In this document: piece by piece, positions 29,155-38,665 of the stretch | Numbering within the stretch: position 1 is the stretch's first letter | Layout of the letters: each line of letters opens with the position of its first letter | Program-made: the position numbers and the translations under genes | Source of the DNA: Emiliania huxleyi CCMP1516 | Lineage: Eukaryota > Haptophyta > Isochrysidales > Noelaerhabdaceae | DNA length: 64,000 bases | Direction of reading: 5' to 3' | Assembly: GCF_000372725.1 (NCBI RefSeq) | Contig: NW_005200250.1 | Span: 279,007-343,006 of the forward strand | Notes under the pieces: generated by a model | Told to the model about the DNA's origin: nothing | The model's input: the letters and a program-made list of their open reading frames with translations, nothing else | The model's database searches: none

Positions 29155-30090
29155 ATGGCAGCCATGGACGACTCCTTCCGCCGCCTCCAGGAGGCCGCCG
29201 CTGCCGGCGCCGGGTCGCTCGGCGCTGGCTCGGGCTCAAACGACCAAACGATGGAGTACATGCTCCTGGCGACCGCCGCCTGCTACCTCGGCGTCTTTGC
29301 GCTGCTGGGAGTCTGCGCGTTCACCTCGCGCCGCGAGCGCCAGCCGCCCGAGCTTCCTCTGCGTGCGCCGCAGTTCCAGGACTCGGGGGAGCAGCCCTTC
29401 AACAAGACGCCCGTCGCGGACCTGGACATGGTTTGGCGAAAGGCCTTCTTGCGCAAGGTGTACGCGATTCTCGGAGTGCAGCTCCTCACGACGACGGCGC
29501 TGGTCGCGACGATGATGATGAAGGGAGGCGCCGACCTGATCACGTGGGTGCAGTCGGAGGGACGCTGGACGATGTGGACCGCGATGATCGGCTCCTTCGT
29601 CTCGCTCTTCGGCCTGCAGTGCGTGAGGCACAGGACGCCGCACAACATGCTCGTGCTCGGCGCCTTCACGCTGTGCGAGTCGTGGATGATTGGCACCATC
29701 TGCTCGATGTACTACGCAAACGGGATGGGGATCCTCGTGCTCGAGGCGCTCGCCCTCACCTCCATCATCTTCGCCGGGCTGACCGTCTTCACGATGCAGT
29801 CCAAGATCGACTTCTCCGTGATGGGCCCGGCGCTCTTTGTCTCGCTGCTCGCCCTCATCGTGTGGGGGCTGTTCGCGCGCTTCTTCTTCGCGTCGGTGGT
29901 CGCGTCGCAGGTGTACGCGCTCTGCGGCGTCGTGCTCTTCTCGCTCTTCATCGTGTACGACACGCACATGGTGCTCAAGCAGTACTCGTACGACGAGTAC
30001 ATCATGGGCGCGATCCAGCTCTACCTCGACATCATCAACCTCTTCCTCTTCATCCTCGAGCTGCTCGGCATCAAGCCACGGGACGACTAG
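29155..30090 (+). CDS. BAX inhibitor-1/Lifeguard (TMBIM) family membrane protein
   Basis: A single exon encodes 311 residues from the ATG at 29155. After a Ser/Gly/Ala-rich cytosolic stretch and one hydrophobic segment (about 38-58), the BI-1 fold follows: FLRKVYAILGVQLLTTTALV as the first core helix, then further membrane segments. The C-terminus FSLFIVYDTHMVLKQYSYDE followed by DIINLFLFILELLGIK is the family signature, including the Asp pair that acts as a pH sensor for calcium leak in bacterial BI-1 homologues. Lifeguard proteins sit in ER, Golgi or plasma membranes and modulate calcium and cell death. The extra N-terminal hydrophobic segment is not typical and could be an additional helix. 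Confidence 0.9.
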   Translation: MAAMDDSFRRLQEAAAAGAGSLGAGSGSNDQTMEYMLLATAACYLGVFALLGVCAFTSRRERQPPELPLRAPQFQDSGEQPFNKTPVADLDMVWRKAFLRKVYAILGVQLLTTTALVATMMMKGGADLITWVQSEGRWTMWTAMIGSFVSLFGLQCVRHRTPHNMLVLGAFTLCESWMIGTICSMYYANGMGILVLEALALTSIIFAGLTVFTMQSKIDFSVMGPALFVSLLALIVWGLFARFFFASVVASQVYALCGVVLFSLFIVYDTHMVLKQYSYDEYIMGAIQLYLDIINLFLFILELLGIKPRDD

Positions 30091-30708
30091 AGCCACGCGG
30101 CGCGCCCTCCCCCCCCTTCACCCCCCCCCCCCCTCTCTCTCGCCGCACCGCTAGGACCCGGACGCGGGGGGAGCGCTCGAGGGGGGAGGGAGGGGAGCAC
30201 GTGCTCGCGCACACCGCTCGCGAGCACCGCTCGCCCCTCGCGCATCACTGGCCAGAGCGCACACGGACCTGGCGTGCGCGTGCAGCGGAATTCGCCACGC
30301 GCGGGGCGAGCGTTGTGATAGGTTTGTTGTGTGCACACCATGCGCACAAACGTGATGCTGTAGTACTGTCTCGAGTCGTCTCTTCTCGCGTGCGGCGGCA
30401 ACTCTGTGGCGTGTAGGGGCCGCCGCACGAGCTCTACTTCCCTCTCTACCTTGTGATATGTCGAGTAGAAACACGGCATCAAACGGCTAAGCGGAACCCA
30501 TAATTTAAGCATTATGTTCATGGAGTGACCACACCTGCCGGCTGCCGCGAGCGAGCGTGTGCGGTGTTTTGTGCGGAAAGCTGAAACCGCGGGTGAGAGC
30601 ACGTCATCTCACGTCGGGGCATGTGCGCTCGACCGCAATCCGCAGACCGCACACAAACCGCGTCTGCCGCAAATCGAGTAACGGCGACCCGCCTGTGCGG
30701 CGCTGACC
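30091..30708. other. Intergenic between convergent BI-1 and pyrophosphatase genes
   Basis: There is a poly-C tract near 30120-30133. The rest is GC-rich 3' flank without gene-like content. Confidence 0.5.
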
Positions 30709-31638
30709 TCACCGCTTCTTCTTGGGCGAGGCTGCGGCCAGCGCGCGCCGCTTCCGCTGCACCGCCGTCACGATGAAGTACAGCTGCGCGACGGCGAGGA
30801 GGGCGAAGACAGCCGCGCCCGCAGAGCGCCAGTCGACCGAGCGCCGCGCCTCCATGCCCCAGCAGGGCTCGCCTCCGAACTCGCAGCGCGCGCGCCCGGC
30901 GCCCCCCCACAGCGCGTGCGTCTCCGCCGCCACCGCCAGCGCCGCGGCCGCGTCGATCGGCTCCCCGTTGAGCCCGTACTCGTTTGGCGGCTTGCCGTCC
31001 GACGTCTTGTAGAGGCGGAACCACTCGCGCACCTCGTTGACGCGCTCCGCCGGCACGTCGCCGAGCTCCCGCCACGCAGGCGCGTCGGCCGCGTCCACGT
31101 CCACCACCAGCAGCTTCCAGTCCGTCTCGCCGCCATCGACGAGCGCGAGCGCGCCCAGCACGCGCACGCGTTGCACCGCGCCGGCGACGCACGAGCCCTC
31201 GTTGAGCTGCAGCACGTCGATCGGGTCGTTGTCGCCGCCCAGGCCCGTGTGCGCGTCCGCGTGGTGCGGGTCCTCCCACGTCTGCGGGATGGCGCCGTAG
31301 TTGACGGTCGAAGGCGAGTAGGTGTAGTAGCGCGGCGAGCCGTCCTTGTTGACGTCCTGCACAAGGTCGTTGTAGGGCACGCTCTTGTGGATCTCAACCT
31401 TGGCCGACACGCCGCGCGGGATCTCGCACACAAAGTGGAGCAGCGGACGGCCGGTCGCGCTGTCGTCGCCGGCGAGGTACGGCACATCGTGCCACGGCGA
31501 GACGCGCACTCCGTCGAGGTAGTAGCGCAGCGCCATTGACTCGTTGCGCACCGATAGCCTGTCTGAGCGCCACATGGACTCGTCCGCGGCAGCCGCGCCG
31601 AGGAGGAGTGTAGACAATGTGCCGCGACGCATGCTCAA
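30709..31638 (-). CDS. Family I inorganic pyrophosphatase with signal peptide and C-terminal membrane anchor
   Basis: A single exon encodes 309 residues. The core is a soluble (family I) inorganic pyrophosphatase: FVCEIPRGVSAKVEIHK, NYGAIPQTWEDP, the signature GDNDPIDVLQL with the Mg-binding aspartates, and DWKLLVVDVDAADAP. It hydrolyses PPi to two phosphates. Two features are unusual. The N-terminus (MRRGTLSTLLLGAAAADES) looks like a cleavable signal peptide. After the catalytic domain there is a single membrane segment (AGAAVFALLAVAQLYFIVTA) followed by a basic tail ending KKKR, which fits a KKxx ER-retrieval signal. The enzyme would be a type I ER membrane protein with its active site in the lumen, where glycosyl transfer and nucleotide hydrolysis can release PPi (inference). 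Confidence 0.88.
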   Translation of the reverse strand: MSMRRGTLSTLLLGAAAADESMWRSDRLSVRNESMALRYYLDGVRVSPWHDVPYLAGDDSATGRPLLHFVCEIPRGVSAKVEIHKSVPYNDLVQDVNKDGSPRYYTYSPSTVNYGAIPQTWEDPHHADAHTGLGGDNDPIDVLQLNEGSCVAGAVQRVRVLGALALVDGGETDWKLLVVDVDAADAPAWRELGDVPAERVNEVREWFRLYKTSDGKPPNEYGLNGEPIDAAAALAVAAETHALWGGAGRARCEFGGEPCWGMEARRSVDWRSAGAAVFALLAVAQLYFIVTAVQRKRRALAAASPKKKR

Positions 31639-31760
31639 ATTTGTTTCTTTTTTCTTTTTTCACCCACACCGGCTGTTCTTCACCTTCTACCTACCTACCT
31701 ACACCAACAAAATTCGGGCTCCCACCTCCCAGTAGCCCGGCACCCACCGGGATCCAATGC

Positions 31761-32634
31761 TTACTTTCTCAAAACTATTGACCCGCCCACCCCGGAATAG
31801 TAGGTGAAGGTTGCCGACAGCGCGTGGAGGACCTCGGGCGTCTTGTCCTCCTCGCGCACCTCGTTGCAGACGTCAAAGGTGGCGTCGAGATCTGCGTTGG
31901 GACGGGGACAGGGTTGGATCGTGCGCTGCGGGTCTATCTAGATACTCGCGTCCTCTCTGCTACTCGTCTCGCGAAGTCCGGAGCGCACCGTCCTCCTTGC
32001 ACCAGCTGAGAAGCGAGCAGAGCGCGGAAGGTCGCGAGTCGAGGGTGCCCAGCGCGTCTGCCTCTCGCAGCAGGTGCAATGCCGCCGCCATGCCGCCCGC
32101 GCCGCGAGCCCTCGAACACGCGCGGAAGAGCGAGTCTGCGGCAGAAGGGCTGATGGGCAAGCGCCGCGCTGCGAGCTCGGCCCACACCTCGTCGAGCGAA
32201 GCCGGCTCGTCGTCAAGCCGCCGCACGAGAACTTCGGCGAGCGTCGCACGCCTCGGCTCAAACGGCTTCGCACTCGCCGCCGACTGCCGCGCCCACGGAC
32301 CGGCGCCACCGCCCCGGGCTGCGGTGCTGGCTGCAGTTGGAGCCGCCTGAGAGGCTGCCGCAGTGGGAGTCTCGCGCATGAGCTGCTCAAACGCCGCGTG
32401 CAGCTCGACAAAGGCCTCGTGCGAGGCTGCGCCGCCCTCGGCGCCACCAGACATGTCCGGGTGTAGTTGCATCGCCAAATCGTAGTAACGCTTGCGCACG
32501 GCGTCGCGGGAGGAGCCAGGGCTGACTCCGAGGACTGCATGCGGGTTCGCCACGTGGAGCAGGCGCACGCCCACTCTCAGACACTGGGTTGCGCGAGCTC
32601 GGCGCAGCATGTAGACACACCGCTCCTCCCTCAC
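31761..32634 (-). CDS. J-domain protein with PPR-like C-terminus, probably mitochondrial, two exons
   Basis: Exons 32634-31989 and 31891-31761 are joined by a 97-nt GT-AG intron that rebuilds WCKEDDLDATFDVCNEV and gives 258 residues. The N-terminus is Arg-rich and amphipathic (MLRRARATQCLRVGVRLLHV; the ATG at 32610 may be the real start), as for mitochondrial import. A J-domain follows (NPHAVLGVSPGSS, YYDLAMQLHPDMSGG with HPD). The second half (LDEVWAELAARRLPISPSAA and DSLFRACSRARGAGGMAAAL) resembles helical hairpins of pentatricopeptide repeats, though only two or three are evident. It could couple an Hsp70 to organellar RNA or ribosome factors (inference). Confidence 0.72.
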
Positions 32635-33192
32635 TGAGCCAGATAAAGAAGAAAAGGAGGCGGAGGAGCCGCTGTCTGCTCTCCAGCCCGACGACGCGCA
32701 CTACTACATTCCAACAATACACCTACAAATGAATAGAGAGACGTTTATGTTGCCGTGGCCAGCAAAAAGCGAGCAGGACGGCTGCTGCCCGAAAGGCGAA
32801 AGTGGAAAGACGAGACATAACGAGATAAATAAAATAATTAAAAAGGACACCTCTCTACTGTGAGATGGGTAAAGGGGAACAGGTCCCCGCCCGTGCGATC
32901 TTTGTGCAGGGTTCTTTACGAGACATAACGAATCCGGTATAATGGCACTTGGAGCACTTGGAGTGCAGTCGGGTTTTATTATAAAGCAAAAGGCTCCAAA
33001 ACGCTCCATATATGTACACACAGAGACTACCACTAAATGCCACGACGCAGTTGTACACCCAGAGAGAAGAACCAGATTCCCAGTCACACGTGTCAAGTTC
33101 ACCTTCATAGACGGTCGGCGAGCGAGCGCAGCCCGCGCACGGGCACAGCATGAGAGATATGCATCATAAGGCTCGCGCAGTGTTTGGAGAGA
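32635..33192. repeat. Intergenic with repeat family C and A fragments
   Basis: Positions 32815-32905 (AAAAAGGACACCTCTCTACT, then GTGAGATGGGTAAAGGGGAA and CAGGTCCCCGCCC) match 40805-40910 and, inverted, 25520-25570. Positions 32940-32975 (CACTTGGAGCACTTGGAGTG, then CAGTC) are the inverted 3' module of family A. No gene is seen. Confidence 0.55.
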
Positions 33193-33572
33193 TCAGTCGG
33201 GCCAGGCTTTGCTGCTGACAAAGAAACCATCGGCGACCGCGAGGAACTCACTCACGGCCTCGTCCGGCATGTCGGCAAGTGCGCCCACGTCCCAGATTGC
33301 CTGCAGTCGTGCACGGGGTGAGCCGGACCCGGTGTGCGGTGCTGTCCTGCTCTCTCAAGGGCGAGGCAAGCCTGCTCGTCGCGCTCGGGATCGGTGTCGA
33401 CGAATGTGTAGCCCTCGCCAGCGACCGCGCTAAGTAGTGCCCGGCACGCGCACGGCGTCGAGGAGGAGGCATCCGCCGAGCCGGGGGAGCTGGGAGATGA
33501 GAGTGGAGGCGAAGCTGGGGGCGTGACGCGGGAGGCCTTGCTCGCCCTGTGAGAGAGTGGATCCTCCCCCAC
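33193..33572 (-). CDS. Hypothetical protein, 3' exons joined by a GC-AG intron
   Basis: The last exon 33300-33193 reads AIWDVGALADMPDEAVSEFL then AVADGFFVSSKAWPD and stops. Removal of the 50-nt intron 33301-33350 (GC...AG, phase 0) joins it to ...AVAGEGYTFVDTDPERDEQ and ACLALER. Composition and continuity are good, so this is probably real. The 5' limit is unknown: the frame upstream of about 33570 meets a TAG that looks like an acceptor, so earlier exons are missing from this model. No domain is recognised. Confidence 0.5.
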
Positions 33573-34892
33573 CTATGCGCATGGCGCCGGTCAGCTCGGC
33601 CGCGGCCCCAGCATCACGGGGCAGCGGTGGTGATGGCTGAGGTCAGGATATAAATCACGGGAACATCTCGAGGGGAACAGCCCTCAGAATGGACAAGCAT
33701 GCATTCTGTGCACTGCAAATACGGGTCCGCCCCGAGCCTGGCGGCGACACGGGGCTAATCGGCCACAAGATACGGCGGCGCGCCTGCTGGAGGAAGTTTG
33801 CAGCTAGCGTGTTGAGGGGAACTCCGTCCGTTGCCGATTCCGTTGTGGATGGCGAGGGCCTTGTAGGTCGTCTGGCACCAGACACGCGCGGCCGGCGCGA
33901 GCTGGGAGGGCGTGACGCGCCAAGCTGGCTGTCCGACTCCGATTTCCGCTCACCGCCACGATCTCGCATCGTCAGGCTTTGTAGACAGACGACCTGCGAC
34001 TAACGACCTGCTGCGATGCAATATCAGGAACCGCCGCCGATCATTCCGGGGAGATTGCCCGAGTCGGTTACGTGCAATATGACCGTAACTTTGTTCCAAT
34101 CGGCCGGCGCCGCCGTAACAGAACCGGCAAGTGCCGCGGCGCCTCTACATGTTCGCTCTGCGGACTTCTCTTGAATTTTTCTGAGTGAGGTTTCAAGGCG
34201 AAAGAACAGCAAAATCTCCTATCAAAGAGCGCCGGCCGCTAGCTACGCAACAACAAAGCATCGGCTTCAAGCAAATCACTGTGAGAGTCGTGATTTCTTG
34301 TTGGTTAATAAAAATCTCTCTCTAGGCTTCGCAACTCGTGCAGCCGCAACGAAGGCGCGGCAGGCTCCGGCTCCGGCGTTCGGCCCTAGGTTCGGGGAGA
34401 GAGTTTTGTTTTGTTTAGGTTCGGCAGCGAGTCGCCTTCCGATTCCAGTGTTTGTTAAAAAAAGAGAGAGCCATTCATAGAAAGCCAGGCTCGGACTGGA
34501 CAGGAGAGCCAGGTTTTTCTTTCATGTGCCGGTGTGTGCCAATCTGCACCATAAATAAATAAACAAAGCGCAGTAGAAAATCCAAAATCCAAATCGCAAA
34601 CATAGAAACCCAAACACACACAGCCACGTGGCATAGGAGAGCAGGAGGTGAAAGAGGTCAGCGCAAGTTGCAAGGAAATAAATAAAACGGAAGCGCCAAA
34701 CAAGGTGGGAGAAGGACAGGGTCCCCACCTGCACGAGCAGGATCTTGTAAGGACGATCAGGGACACAGGGGAACGGGAGCGGGGTGCCAGTCTGACCAGT
34801 CCTAGACGCAACGAATTCTTTTCATCGAAAGCAGGGGCGCCGGCATAGTCTTTTGGGCGCCGGGGCATGCTCGGGGTGAGCGCCGCCATCGA
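33573..34892. other. Repeat-bearing intergenic region
   Basis: Family B copy at 34274-34330 (AAATCACTGTGAGAGTCGTG, then ATTTCTTGTTGGTT) and an inverted family A copy at about 34540-34830 (TAAATAAATAAAC to GATCAGGGACACAGG). An ORF at 33689-34003 has fairly even composition but no motif or support, so I leave it unannotated as a gene. Confidence 0.5.
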
Positions 34893-35906
34893 ATGTCATC
34901 TCCTCCGGACACGCCTGCTCAAGCAAACGCCGACGCTGAGCTTGCTAACGCCTCTGACTCCGCCGACGGTGGTGACGGCGGCGGCGGCGAAGGCGGCGGC
35001 GGTGAGGGCGGTGGCGACGACACCTTTGAGGGATTGTTGCGATCTCTGCGCAGCACGGAGCCTGGTGTCCGCATCCCGGCTCAGCGGCAGCTGCGGTCGA
35101 TGCGGCTCTGTGATCCTGAGCAGGTGGCCACGGTGGTGGACGTGTGGCGGCACAGTGCCAGCGAACACGTGCGTGCGGACGCCGGGGATGTCCTCCTCGC
35201 GGTGAACCCGCTCCTCTTGGCGCCGCACGTCGACCCGGTGATTGACGGCCTCGCGGACTGCAACTCGTTCGCGCGGCTGGCGGCCGTCGCAATGCTTCAG
35301 AAGCTGCTCGGCCACGGAGTCCTCACGCCCGAGGTGCTGAGGCAGCACGACGAGCAGCTCATGGGCTCCTTGCGGTCGGAGCACTGCGACGACGTCGTGC
35401 GCGATCTGGTGGGCAACGAGCTCATGACCGTCGCCTTCGAGCCGGGCGGCCTCGGCGCTGTCGGCGCTCAGGAGAACTACCAGGCCGCAGCCGGAGGCAG
35501 CAGCAGCGGCAGTGGCGGCGGCGGCAGCAGCGACTCTTCGGTCGAGCAGCTGCGCGCGATCCTGGGCTCGGCCGTGCCTCGCAAGCTGCTGCTCTCTCTT
35601 CTCTCCGAGAGCCGGGGCGACCTCAACGTGGCCGCGAACCGGTACTTCGGCCTGCAGCAGCGTGAGGGCGACGGGGCGCAAGAGGTGGCGCTCGGCCTGC
35701 TTGACGGGACCTTGCCGCAGCACCCGCTGGCCATGCACGTCGCGTCGGGGGCCGTCGCAGAGGGGAACCTCGACGGCACGCTGCCGCACCACCCGCTGGC
35801 GATGAGAGTCATGTCCGGCACAGTGGCACCCGCCGTGGCGGAGGGACGGCTTGACGGCACGCTGCCGGAGGACCCGCGCAACGTGCGCCTCCTCGACGGC
35901 ACGTGA
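34893..35906 (+). CDS. Unknown protein with UBA-like motif and C-terminal LDGTLP repeats
   Basis: A single exon encodes 337 residues. A Gly/Glu-rich low-complexity N-terminus is followed by alpha-helical sequence with an armadillo/HEAT-like look (about 47-185: TFEGLLRSLRSTEPGVRIPA, ...LADCNSFARLAAVAMLQKLL). A Ser/Gly linker leads to a UBA-like segment (VPRKLLLSLLSESRGDLNVA then ANRYFG), resembling the three-helix motif at the N-terminus of Rad5/HLTF and of ubiquitin receptors. The C-terminus holds three tandem units starting LDGTLP (about residues 270, 293, 321). Such a mix suggests a ubiquitin-related adaptor, but I do not recognise the whole architecture. Confidence 0.6.
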   Translation: MSSPPDTPAQANADAELANASDSADGGDGGGGEGGGGEGGGDDTFEGLLRSLRSTEPGVRIPAQRQLRSMRLCDPEQVATVVDVWRHSASEHVRADAGDVLLAVNPLLLAPHVDPVIDGLADCNSFARLAAVAMLQKLLGHGVLTPEVLRQHDEQLMGSLRSEHCDDVVRDLVGNELMTVAFEPGGLGAVGAQENYQAAAGGSSSGSGGGGSSDSSVEQLRAILGSAVPRKLLLSLLSESRGDLNVAANRYFGLQQREGDGAQEVALGLLDGTLPQHPLAMHVASGAVAEGNLDGTLPHHPLAMRVMSGTVAPAVAEGRLDGTLPEDPRNVRLLDGT

Positions 35907-36458
35907 GGACACCCTCGCGCGACGGCGGCGCCAGCACCGGCCAGCCGCTCCCGTGCTGACAGAGAGCAGGGTGTTGTGCCACCCGTCCGACTATGCGTAT
36001 GCCTCTCTTCACGCGGCCGAGAGCATGTGCTATCTTGCGATTCGCGCGGTTTCTCGGGCCGGCACGGGGGGCGGCGGGGGGGGGGAGCGGGGGAGGCGGA
36101 GGGATTACGGCAGGGGCGCAGGGGGGGGGGGGGGGGGCTGGACCTGTGTCTATAGATTATTAATTGCAGTGTGAGTGCGTGTGCGTGTCTCGTCCCGCGC
36201 CCGGTGTGGGTGTGGGTGACCTCTCCGACTCCACCTCACCACTCAGCGGCGCTACACGCGCTAATAAGTAATTTCCGACAGCACGCGAGAACGACACACA
36301 CATCTGACGACACGGTGAGAGCTAAACCGGACTCTCGCTCACACACCGCACGGTCCACGGAGGGCCGCGGGTGCGGGGCTTGCGCCCCACGCCCCACGCG
36401 CTAGCTAAAGGCGTCCGCGCGACGAGGTATAGTCACACACAGCTCTATCAAAGGGCAA
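35907..36458. other. Intergenic between convergent genes; G-run
   Basis: G-rich tracts at 36065-36090 and 36120-36138 have quadruplex-forming potential. No gene content is seen. Confidence 0.5.
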
Positions 36459-38486
36459 TCAGCTGGCGGCGACACGCTCGGACGCCCTCTTCCACGGCGC
36501 CGCGCGGATCCAGACGTTGATCGCCACCTTTGCGCCGGTGAAGCTGTTTGTGGGCGGGGAGCCGCCGTGGAGTGTGCGCGGGTCTACGTCGCCGTTCGGG
36601 AGGCAGTCGTTGAAGACGACGGCGGAGGAGGCGGCGGGCGAGACGGAGAGCTGCAGCTTGGGGAAGGTGGTGTGCCCATTGTACTCGTCCGCCACGTCCG
36701 TGAGGTAGATGAGCATCGTCACGTGCCGGTAGCCGTTCGACGCATTCTCCTCGTAGTCGCATGCCTGCCGAAATCGGAGTGAAGAGGGTCACCTCGGGCA
36801 GTCTCGGGCAATCTCGGGCAATCTCGGGTACTCTCGGGTACTCTCGGGTAATCTCGCCTCGCCAAAGTCGAAGTGCGGCTCGTACTTTTGGCCCTCGACG
36901 TACCGCACCAGCTGCAGCGGCTCGATGTGCTCCTCGGGGTAGCCCGTCAGCAGCGAGGCGCGCGCGGTGACCGCCGCAACCACCGGGTCCTCCTGCGGCG
37001 AAGCAACTCGGCCTGCTCGCGGACGTGTTTGGGAAGCGTACGGGAGGCGTCTGGGAAGTGTCCGAGAAGGGTCTGGGAGGTGTCTGGCTCCCTCGGCAGC
37101 ATCGCGGTGGTGGAGGTGCGGATCGACTCGGTCCGCCCGCCGGCGAGGGAACGGTGCATCCGCGGCATCCTACGAGAGAGGACGGAGCCGCCTCAGCCTC
37201 GGCGGGCGTGCGGCGCAGCCAGCCGGCCGGCGGCCTCGCCCGATCTTGATGATGTGCGCCGCTTCGTCGGGCGACACGACGCCGCCGACAAGCCGCACCT
37301 GCAGGGGGAGGGCCTCGCGGTCTCCCTCCCCCTCCGCCCTCCGCCCCGCGAGACGCCCGACGCTCTCGCCCGGCCGCCCGCGCCTTTGGCTCCAGGGCGA
37401 GAGGAAGCACCGTCATCTCCACCCCTCCGTCCGGCAGCCGCAGCCTAAAGTCGGACCCGTCGCCCCCTCGGTGACGCGTGCCGGCCCTCTCCCCGCCCGC
37501 CTGCCCGCCCCGCGCCTCTCTCGCTCCGCCTCCGACAGCCGCACCGCCCGCCGCACCCCCGCGCGCGGCGTCGTCGAGCGGAGCGCACGGCAGCGCGCCT
37601 CGGCCGCCCTGCGCCAGCGCTGCAGCAGCGCGGCGCGGGGCGCGGCGCAAGTTGCGGCGGGCGGCTCGTCGAACGGTGTCGCCTTCCAGCACGGCAGCTG
37701 CTGCCCGCCGGAGCGGGCGCCGCCCGCCGCCTCCAGCCGCCGCGCCGCCAGAGACGCGTTCCCCGCGCCCGCCGCGCCAGGGAGGAGCGCAGCCACGTAG
37801 GCCTCCTCCCCCGACCGGCCCTTGGCAAAGCCGAGCGGGCCGACGTCCTCGTCGATGCGGCCGTAGCGGCGCGTCCGCACGGTCAGCCGGTCGCGGTAGC
37901 GGCGCAGCACGCCAGCCAGGTCGCTCCTCGCGCAAGAGAGGTAGCACCGCTTCAGCTCTAGCCCGGCGCACCCGCGCGAGCCGACCCGCACCGCGCAGTC
38001 GGCGTCGAGGTCGGTCAGCTCACGGCAGCGCAGCGCCTTGCGACACTCCTCCGGGTCCGCCTCGCTGGAGCAGATGGCCCAGCCCTCGCACGAGCCGGCG
38101 CATCGCTGGGCGAGCGCGCTCTTCTTGCACGTGGCCTCGTTCGCCTCGTCGATGCAGCCCGGCGACTCGTCGAGCGCCGCCTCGTGGACGGCGGCGCGCT
38201 GCGCGGCGCAGTTTTTCGGGCACGACGAGAGCATGAACTTTGGGTTGCGCGTGCACTCACCCTGCGACGACCAGCCGGCGCACTGCTCCATCTCGCCGTG
38301 CTGGTCCAGCGTTGGCGCAGCCGTCGCACACGCCTTGGCACAGTGCTGCTCCATGAACATCGGGTTGCTCTTGCACTCGCCGCTCCGCGCCCAGCCCTCG
38401 CAGTCAAAGGACGGATCGCCGCGGCAGGCGGAGACGAGGAGGAGGAGGGGCGAGGGGCGCAGCGGCAGGCGCGAGAGACGCAGCAT
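36459..38486 (-). CDS. ShK-domain prolyl 4-hydroxylase, multi-exon
   Basis: The product (about 540 residues) starts at 38486 with a signal peptide (LPLRPSPLLLLVSACRG). Two ShK-type six-cysteine modules follow (CEGWARSGECKSNPMFMEQH and CAGWSSQGECTRNPKFMLSS), then another Cys-rich segment. The catalytic part is split over exons: 37384 and above, 37298-37240 (VRLVGGVVSPDEAAHIIKIG), about 37169-37091 (GRTESIRTSTTAML), 36992-36858 (LQLVRYVEGQKYEPHFDFGE) and 36764-36459 (MLIYLTDVADEYNGHTTFP ... TLHGGS ... KVAINVWI). HxD in EPHFDF, the distal His in TLHGG and the Lys in AKVAI form the iron/2-oxoglutarate site. It hydroxylates prolines in secreted proteins in the ER. Three introns use GC donors. Two joins (near 37450-37500 and at 37090) are not uniquely resolved. 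Confidence 0.82.
36783..36852. repeat. 10-bp minisatellite inside a prolyl-hydroxylase intron
   Basis: About six units of CTCGGGCAAT/CTCGGGTACT lie wholly within the 93-nt intron 36765-36857, making up most of it. Confidence 0.85.
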
Positions 38487-38665
38487 CGCAAAGTCTTATC
38501 CAGCAGGCGGCTTTTCAGCGCGAACAACCATGCACATGAAAAGAAATTTGACGTGCTTTCTTTTCCCTTGAACATATAGTGTGGTGGGGGCGTGCCGTCC
38601 TCCCATGCATCCGTGGGCCTCCGTGCTTTCTTTCTTTGAACATATAGCCGGCAACACAAGTGTGC

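Noticed and set aside
33689..34003. 104-codon plus-strand ORF with moderately even composition
   Set aside because: No motif, an overlapping minus-strand ORF of equal length and no splice context, so there is not enough to call a gene.
34896..35912. 338-codon minus-strand frame opposite the UBA-like gene
   Set aside because: His/Arg/Val-rich composition typical of shadows. The plus frame has a repeat-bearing, better balanced protein.
38237..38486. Toxin gene suggested by ShK modules
   Set aside because: The modules are part of a prolyl 4-hydroxylase with a full catalytic domain. ShK folds are common accessory domains in such enzymes and do not imply toxicity.
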